From a virus, in IMG/VR virus record IMGVR_UViG_3300046535_000982, positions 1 through 43,362 of that record: a stretch of 43,362 nt of DNA; one strand, 5' to 3'. Of this stretch, positions 38,700 to 43,362 are shown one piece after another. The notes beneath the pieces are model-generated. The model saw only the letters and a list, made by a program, of their open reading frames with translations. It had not been told where the DNA came from and did not search any database. Positions within the stretch are counted from its first letter, which is position 1, and every line of letters starts with the position of its first letter. The translations under genes were made by a program, and so were the position numbers.

Positions 38700-39485
38700 A
38701 TGCCGAGTGACAAGAACCAGCACGGCGAGATGCACGGCGCGCATCCCAGCCAGCAGTCGCAACTCCCACCGCCAGGGCCTGGCGAGCAGCGGGCAGGGTA
38801 TCCGGCAGGACCGCCGGAGCCAGGTCAGCCGGGTTGGCGCCCACCGTCGGAGGCGCGCGCCGCACCGGCCGTCGATCAGAAGATGGAGGCCGAGCGCAAG
38901 GAGGCGCAGGCGGTTTCCAGCATCGGCGCGCAGATCATCCTCGACTACAACTCCGAGGCCGGTCTGGGAGCCCGTGGCGGTGCCGCCGGTACCATCGAGG
39001 AGAACCAGATGGTCCGCGACGAGGGCCTGGCCGCGGTGGGTCTTGATCCGCAGAACCCGAGCGGGCCGCCGCCGATGGCACCGCTGGAGCCGCCGCCGGA
39101 GGCTGCCAGAAGCAACGCGCCGCCGATCTCCAGCAAGGCCACCAGGATGACCTCGCTGGCCGCCGGCATCATCACCGACGCGCCAGGGACGCCTCCAGGC
39201 GGCGGCAATGGGGGCGGCGGTGGTGCCACGGCGCCTGCCAACACCACGGTGCCGCAGGTCACGCAGAGCGGCCAGACGCTGAACTGCACCCAAGGCGAAT
39301 GGTCGGGCGAGCCCACCAGCTACAGCTACGCCTGGCAGGTCAACAGCGTGGGCGTCGGCACTGACGCAGCGACCTACGACGTGCAGCCGGCTGACGTGGG
39401 GCAGAGCGCTACCTGCACCGTGACTGCGACCAACGCAGCAGGCTCAGCGGCCGCGCCTCCGTCAGTCGGCGTCGTGGTGACCTGA
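38700..39485 (+). CDS. capsid-associated protein with C-terminal Ig-like domain
   Basis: A 261-residue protein; ATG 38700 follows AGGAG. The N-terminus is Pro/Gln-rich (HPSQQSQLPPPGPGEQRAGY), then a helical segment (VDQKMEAERKEAQAVSSIGA). After a Gly-rich linker residues about 180-261 form an Ig-like fold: TTVPQVTQSGQTLNCTQGEW, SYAWQVNSVGVGTDAATYDV, DVGQSATCTVTATNAAGSAA. Ig domains often decorate capsids. Bases 39405-39436 encode SATCTVTATNA, the same peptide as the spacer of mini-array A. Confidence 0.75.
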   Translation: MPSDKNQHGEMHGAHPSQQSQLPPPGPGEQRAGYPAGPPEPGQPGWRPPSEARAAPAVDQKMEAERKEAQAVSSIGAQIILDYNSEAGLGARGGAAGTIEENQMVRDEGLAAVGLDPQNPSGPPPMAPLEPPPEAARSNAPPISSKATRMTSLAAGIITDAPGTPPGGGNGGGGGATAPANTTVPQVTQSGQTLNCTQGEWSGEPTSYSYAWQVNSVGVGTDAATYDVQPADVGQSATCTVTATNAAGSAAAPPSVGVVVT

Positions 39486-39551
39486 GATGACGACGTCCAT
39501 CGGCGCCGTGTTTTTATGTGACTGTCGGGGGATGGACGATGTATAGCAGTG
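39486..39551 (+). promoter_or_regulatory. leader-like region before mini-array A
   Basis: Between the Ig-domain gene stop and the first repeat. It contains an 8-bp inverted repeat (CGTCCATC 39494-39501, GATGGACG 39531-39538), a T5 run, and a weak promoter-like pair (TGTGAC about 39517, TATAGC 39542-39547) that would start RNA at the first repeat. No leader consensus can be confirmed by eye. Confidence 0.35.
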
Positions 39552-39640
39552 ACGTTCCCCGCTATGCGGGGATGACCCGTCCGCTACCTGCACGGTCACA
39601 GCCACCAACGCCTGTTCCCTGCGTCAGCGGGGATAAACCG
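39552..39640 (+). CRISPR. mini-CRISPR array A: two type I-E-like repeats, one 32-nt spacer
   Basis: Repeat 1 (39552-39579, 28 nt) is ACGTTCCCCGC, TAT, GCGGGGATGACCCG. The spacer is 39580-39611, exactly 32 nt. Repeat 2 (39612-39640, 29 nt) is CTGTTCCCTGC, GTCA, GCGGGGATAAACCG, whose last eight bases equal the Escherichia coli crRNA handle ATAAACCG. The palindromic stem, 28/29-nt length and 32-nt spacer fit type I-E. The spacer aligns with 39405-39436 of the preceding gene at 26 of 32 bases, and similarity stops at the spacer edges. No cas genes are present, so host Cas proteins would be needed. The final base of repeat 2 is the first base of the next gene's GTG. Confidence 0.85.
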
Positions 39641-40284
39641 TGACCGTCTCTATCGGAACCATCGCCCAGGTAGCCTTGCGCCGCCTGGGCGTTCGGATCG
39701 TACCTCTGGACGACTCTCCGACATTAACGGAGATGGTTTCATTTGACACCATCGCCGTTGGGGCGTTGATAGAACTCGGGGTAATTGCCTCGGATGAGAC
39801 ACCGATCAACGCCGACATGGACTTCATGCGCGACAAGGTCAGCTCGGTACATGCCGCGCTCGATGCTCAGGGCGTGGTGTGGTGGCCGGTCGGCTCCGTG
39901 CCGCGCGCGTTCACCGAGGAATACACGAAGTTAAGCGCCGCTATGGGCGGCAGCAGCTTCGGCAAATCCATCGACCCAGCGATCGTGGCGATGCTCGAGG
40001 CGCGCATCCGCAAGGGTGCCATGGTGCTGAGCGCGGACACCAACGCGCAGCAGGCAGTGCAGGCAGTCCACGACGACCTCGTCATGCGCGGCATCGCTCG
40101 GTGGACTTCGCTCGATATTCCCGATCCGCTGTCCGACCCATACGCCACGCTGGCGGCCGATGCGCTGGCACCGCTGTTCGGTGGCGACACCGATCCGAAC
40201 GACACGCGGGACGCGATGGTGGCGATCTACCGCTACATCGCACTGCCCAGCAGCGGCGAGACGGTGTCGACCGCGTATTTCTAA
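39640..40284 (+). CDS. P22 gp4-like tail accessory protein
   Basis: A 214-residue protein starting at GTG 39640: MTVSIGTIAQVALRRLGVRI, TEMVSFDTIAVGALIELGVI, VVWWPVGSVPRAFTEEYTKL. It resembles gp4-family head-tail connectors that bind the portal (P22 gp4 has 166 residues); in P22, gp4 also cuts peptidoglycan, and no such site can be named here. The only upstream GGGGAT available as ribosome site lies inside CRISPR repeat 2, with an in-frame TAA just before the start, so array and gene are physically linked. Confidence 0.7.
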   Translation: MTVSIGTIAQVALRRLGVRIVPLDDSPTLTEMVSFDTIAVGALIELGVIASDETPINADMDFMRDKVSSVHAALDAQGVVWWPVGSVPRAFTEEYTKLSAAMGGSSFGKSIDPAIVAMLEARIRKGAMVLSADTNAQQAVQAVHDDLVMRGIARWTSLDIPDPLSDPYATLAADALAPLFGGDTDPNDTRDAMVAIYRYIALPSSGETVSTAYF

Positions 40285-40301
40285 ATCCCACGAGGTGCGC
40301 C

Positions 40302-41888
40302 ATGGCCTATCGGCTCAATTATAGTGACTACTCGACGGCCTCTGGGCCGCCTGATCCGGCTGCGTGGGTCGGACCTCCGGGCCCCATGGGTCCGCAGGGC
40401 GAGCAGGGCATCCCAGGCCCATTGCCAGCAGGCGGCCCGTTCCTGCCGCTGAGCGGTGTCACGCCCATGACGGGGCCACTGGTCGTTGGCACTGGCACCA
40501 GCACGCCCGCGCTGTGGCTGAATGGCGCTGCTGGACCCGATAAGGGCATCAACTGGCAGAACGCAGGCGTCGTTCGGTGGCGGCTGATAACTGACGCATC
40601 CGAAAATATGGCACTGTATGCCTACGATGCTGGCGGCAATTATATCAATGCTGCGTTCACTGCGCAGCAGTCCGACATGGCCTTGTGGCTTAATTTCAAG
40701 CTGGCAGCCGATATCAGAAACGCCACCGCGCCGAACAGCTACACGGGTATGCTTTTCAACGCCACCAACACCGGGCCTAATCCGGCCAGCGGCAATAAGC
40801 TCACCTATACCAGCGCGGCCGGTGGCGGTGGTTTTGACTGTGGCCTGGTCAATCTGGCGGTATTCAATACCAACTTTGCCGCTGGCGCACCAAATCCGGC
40901 GCAGCAAGGCCAGTGGTCAATTGCGGTGTCGCCTAACGATGCAACGCACTTCTTTGGGACCAACTGCGCTGAATGGAACATCGTAAATCGCGGCCCCGAT
41001 GTAGGCTGGATGCGAGACCGTGCCAGTGGCCGCAACCCAACCGGCGGTCTGCTCATTGCACCAGAAACCGCAAGTTTCGATCCGGTAAACGGTGGCGAGG
41101 GCACTAATGCTAGCTATGGGTTCAGCACAGCAGGCTCCGGGACAGCCAACAGCCATGGTGTGTACCCACGGTTTTATAACAACTATCTCGTGGAGCCGAA
41201 CAGCACGGTCGGGCAAACCGGGCGCGCTATGTATATCACCGGTGACATCACGGGCACGGCAGCGAACTACCCCTACGGTCCGCTACAGATCGAGGGAACG
41301 TGGCTGCATGGGATCGATCATACGCTCGCCACCTATACCGATAGCTACGCCAACACTATGAAGCTCGGCCAGGCGCTGCGGTGGATCAGTGGCGGCACTA
41401 CCGCATCGCCTGCCGCCGCAGCGACAATCGCGGCATCTGGTTCGCCAGGGAATGCAACGCTGACCCTGACGCCAGCAGGCACCGGGACGCTGATCCTGAA
41501 CGGGCCGGTGGCGCCGTTCGTGATAGGTGCTGGCACAGGCACGCAACAGCTAACCATCAATGGTGCCTCTGCCCAAAGCAACGGCGCGGTGTGGCAGGTT
41601 GCTGGTGTCACCAGATGGACCCTGACGACTGACGCCTCGGACGATATGAACCTATTTGCATACACGAGCGGCGGAACCTTTGAAGGGGCCGCCATTACCT
41701 GCACCCATGTGTCCAAGATTTGTTATCTGTCGTTCGATCTAGCGTGTCTCGGAAAGGCCGGTTTCAACGGCACCGCGCCGATCGCCAAGCCGACCATGAC
41801 CGGCGCCAAGGGTGGCAACACCGCGTTGGCCTCTGTGATCGCACTGCTCGCGGCATACGGCCTCGGCGCTGACAGCACCACCGCTTAA
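40302..41888 (+). CDS. tail fibre with short collagen-like stalk
   Basis: A 528-residue fibre. The N-terminus MAYRLNYSDYSTASGPPDPA leads to a short Gly-X-Y run (GPPGPMGPQGEQGIPGPLPA). Two related modules follow: LWLNGAAGPDKGINWQNAGV with RWRLITDASENMALYAYDAG near residues 66-115, and LTINGASAQSNGAVWQVAGV with RWTLTTDASDDMNLFAYTSG near 425-475. The C-terminus (APIAKPTMTGAKGGNTALAS, LLAAYGLGADSTTA) is a widespread fibre ending. The repeated module may bind receptor or trimerise. ATG follows GAGGTG. Confidence 0.8.
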   Translation: MAYRLNYSDYSTASGPPDPAAWVGPPGPMGPQGEQGIPGPLPAGGPFLPLSGVTPMTGPLVVGTGTSTPALWLNGAAGPDKGINWQNAGVVRWRLITDASENMALYAYDAGGNYINAAFTAQQSDMALWLNFKLAADIRNATAPNSYTGMLFNATNTGPNPASGNKLTYTSAAGGGGFDCGLVNLAVFNTNFAAGAPNPAQQGQWSIAVSPNDATHFFGTNCAEWNIVNRGPDVGWMRDRASGRNPTGGLLIAPETASFDPVNGGEGTNASYGFSTAGSGTANSHGVYPRFYNNYLVEPNSTVGQTGRAMYITGDITGTAANYPYGPLQIEGTWLHGIDHTLATYTDSYANTMKLGQALRWISGGTTASPAAAATIAASGSPGNATLTLTPAGTGTLILNGPVAPFVIGAGTGTQQLTINGASAQSNGAVWQVAGVTRWTLTTDASDDMNLFAYTSGGTFEGAAITCTHVSKICYLSFDLACLGKAGFNGTAPIAKPTMTGAKGGNTALASVIALLAAYGLGADSTTA

Positions 41889-41897
41889 GGACCGCAA

Positions 41898-42092
41898 ATG
41901 GACATGCAGCAGCCGATCGAGCGGCACCGACCGATGACCGTGCAACTCACCGCCGAGCAGTGGGAGATCGTGCTGCGGCATCTGAACTCGGGGCAGCACG
42001 GGGTGGTGCGACCCATCTTCGACAGCCTTGTGGCGCAACTCCAGCAGCAGTCGCAGCCACGGTTCGCCACGGAGGACGCTGACAATGCCTGA
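41898..42092 (+). CDS. 64-residue protein between fibre genes
   Basis: MDMQQPIERHRPMTVQLTAE, QWEIVLRHLNSGQHGVVRPI, FDSLVAQLQQQ. Resembles small phage proteins with the phrase L-T-EQW-IV found near fibre genes; role unknown, perhaps assembly. AAGGACC precedes the ATG. It overlaps the spike start by eight bases. Confidence 0.6.
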   Translation: MDMQQPIERHRPMTVQLTAEQWEIVLRHLNSGQHGVVRPIFDSLVAQLQQQSQPRFATEDADNA

Positions 42093-43362
42093 CGGTATCA
42101 GCATCCCCGGCGGCCCGGTGTTCATCGGCTTCCCGCAGCCGCCTGACGTGCCGTGCGATCCCACGGGCGACGGCTGGCGCGGACCTCCCGGACCGGCTGG
42201 GCCTCAGGGCGTCTCGGGAATGGACGGCGGCGCGCTATCGGGGCTGGTCAACGTCCTCGAGCATGGCGCCGCAGGCGATGGTGTGACCGATGATACCGCC
42301 GCGATCCAGAGCGCGCTAAACACCTACGCGGGCAAGGCGACGGTGTTCGTGCCGGACACGGGCCAGCCTTATATGTGCAACCAGCTAAATCTGCCGAGCA
42401 ACACAGACCTATTGCTCTACGGAACGCTCAAAGCGGTTCCCGGAATGACCTCCAGCTTTGTCACCCTTACCAACGTATCGAATGTAGTGATCCGTGGTTA
42501 CGGCACAATCGATGGAAACAAGGCTGCGCAGACACATTCGGAAGCTGGGCTGTCTGGGCTTGGCACTATAAACGCCAGCCGTGTTCGAATATCCGGCATC
42601 ACATTGACGAACGCATTTTACTGGAACCTCAACGTGACAGTTTCCGATGACGTTGTGGTGGACGGCGTTACCATCACAGGGGGCGGGGCTGCCAACGAAT
42701 TCGCTGCCGGGTCCAGCAATTGTTGGCTGACAAACTGCATGATCGATGGCACGAACATGGGGGATTATGCTTTCTGCTTCTACGGTGGAGTGACGAGCAG
42801 CGGGGCTATCGGTAACGTCGTGAAGAATGCTGGGGTCGGCACCGGGCAACAACCGCCGGGGATTGGCATTCTTAGCGATGAAGGCCAATCCGCGCCGTGC
42901 AGCAATATCGTGATTGCCAATAATATCATCCATGATTGCGGCGCAGGGGGCGTTTCGTGCATCAATGTCGCCGGCGGCATTCAGAAGGGTATTATCATCT
43001 CGAATAACCGCAGTTACAATAACTGTAATACCGGCTATGTTGCTGGGAATGTGGGCGACATTTATCTTGACCAGTCTACCGACGTGACGATTATCGGCAA
43101 TCAAATTTCTGCAAACGGCAATAGTTCTGGGCACCCATTTGCCGGTATATTCCTTGGCCCTACTGCCAGTCATGTCCGGGTCCACGCCAACCAGATATAT
43201 AATATCGGCCAGGGCACGACAACCGGCGCTGGAATGTGGAACGACGGTGCCAGCTTTGTATATACGAGCGACAACTACATATACGACGACCAGACGACGC
43301 ACACGATGTCCAATGCCACGATCGGAGGCGCTGGGACGAATAACGTCTATATCAATGATCAC
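42085..43362 (+). CDS. tail spike, N-terminal part (continues at 1-570)
   Basis: The gene starts MPDGISIPGGPVFIGFPQPP, has a short collagen-like run (GPPGPAGPQGVSG), then the beta-helix entry VLEHGAAGDGVTDDTAAIQS, ALNTYAGKATVFVPDTGQPY. Helical rungs follow with Asn/Gly turns (VIRGYGTIDGNKAAQ, NIVIANNIIHDCGA, VTIIGNQISANGNSSG). Without the duplicated end it has 375 residues here and 189 at the start, about 564 in all. It is a pectate-lyase-like spike, second of its kind in this genome and without the [15 protein letters not shown] anchor of the one at 3217. Confidence 0.85.
   Translation, partial: MPDGISIPGGPVFIGFPQPPDVPCDPTGDGWRGPPGPAGPQGVSGMDGGALSGLVNVLEHGAAGDGVTDDTAAIQSALNTYAGKATVFVPDTGQPYMCNQLNLPSNTDLLLYGTLKAVPGMTSSFVTLTNVSNVVIRGYGTIDGNKAAQTHSEAGLSGLGTINASRVRISGITLTNAFYWNLNVTVSDDVVVDGVTITGGGAANEFAAGSSNCWLTNCMIDGTNMGDYAFCFYGGVTSSGAIGNVVKNAGVGTGQQPPGIGILSDEGQSAPCSNIVIANNIIHDCGAGGVSCINVAGGIQKGIIISNNRSYNNCNTGYVAGNVGDIYLDQSTDVTIIGNQISANGNSSGHPFAGIFLGPTASHVRVHANQIYNIGQGTTTGAGMWNDGASFVYTSDNYIYDDQTTHTMSNATIGGAGTNNVYINDH
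43210..43362. repeat. terminal direct repeat (circular overlap), right copy
   Basis: Second copy of bases 1-153. The single difference (G43236 against A27) changes Met to Ile in the spike, and may be a population variant or sequencing error. Confidence 0.9.

Noticed and set aside
27656-39640. The two array regions read as simple terminator hairpins
   Set aside because: No T-runs follow the stems; both pairs have exactly 32 nt between repeats, share the crRNA handle, and one spacer matches a phage gene exactly over its length.
1-43362. tRNA genes, insertion sequences, cas genes, integrase
   Set aside because: Looked for on both strands by motif (T-arm GGTTCGA-type, DDE transposase, Cas1/Cas3/Cas6 and tyrosine/serine recombinase patterns); none seen, though a profile search would be more sensitive.

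Overview
The window is one complete phage genome, cut open inside a tail-spike gene. Its first 153 bases (1-153) return at its end (43210-43362) with one difference (A27 versus G43236), and the spike reading frame runs across the join, so the unique circle is about 43.2 kb. The gene set indicates a P22-like podovirus: P22-type portal, gp4-like and gp10-like tail proteins, gp7-like and two large ejection proteins, and an N4-gp56-like capsid. DNA is GC-rich and start codons overlap stop codons tightly (ATGA, TGATG). A PEP-CTERM cell-surface protein and a GcrA-like regulator suggest a Gram-negative, probably alphaproteobacterial host; this is inference.

Layout. 24.4-30.6 kb: terminase subunits, small genes, portal. 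30.6-35.8 kb: accessory genes (tiny membrane proteins, a beta-helix protein, a PDQGLPG-repeat protein, a PEP-CTERM protein, a holin-like gene disturbed by an HNH gene). 35.8-43.4 kb and on through 1-6.8 kb: scaffold, capsid, Ig-domain protein, gp4-like protein, fibres and spikes, gp10-like protein. 7.0-13.6 kb: HNH gene, 2-oxoglutarate dioxygenase, cupin, three ejection proteins. 13.6-17.3 kb, leftward: early/recombination operon (annealing-protein candidate, Gp157, small genes). 17.4-18.2 kb: divergent CI/Cro switch with two related operator sites arranged like lambda OL and OR. 18.2-23.6 kb, rightward: VRR-NUC nuclease, TcmP-like protein, ParB/three-Cys radical-SAM-like fusion, PD-(D/E)XK nuclease, an O-like initiator carrying seven iterons, and a NusG-like antiterminator. 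23.6-24.3 kb: a short leftward operon with an RHH regulator behind a TTGACA promoter. No integrase or recognisable endolysin was found.

Most notable are two two-repeat CRISPR mini-arrays with type I-E-like repeats (39552-39640 on +, 27656-27744 on -). Each holds exactly one 32-nt spacer, and no cas genes are present. The spacer at 39580-39611 encodes SATCTVTATNA, the same peptide as 39405-39436 in the gene just upstream. It differs there at six bases, all synonymous, two of them in the seed. The simplest reading is a spacer taken from a related phage and used, through host Cas proteins, against competitors while sparing the carrier.

Six HNH endonuclease genes (about 3.4 kb) sit between other genes. 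One, and possibly a second, lies beside a duplicated or replaced 3' end of its neighbour, the footprint expected of homing. Other items worth attention are the PEP-CTERM protein, the initiator-embedded iterons, the ParB/three-Cys/TcmP pair, an apparent ATT start codon, and a repeat-filled leader before the capsid gene.
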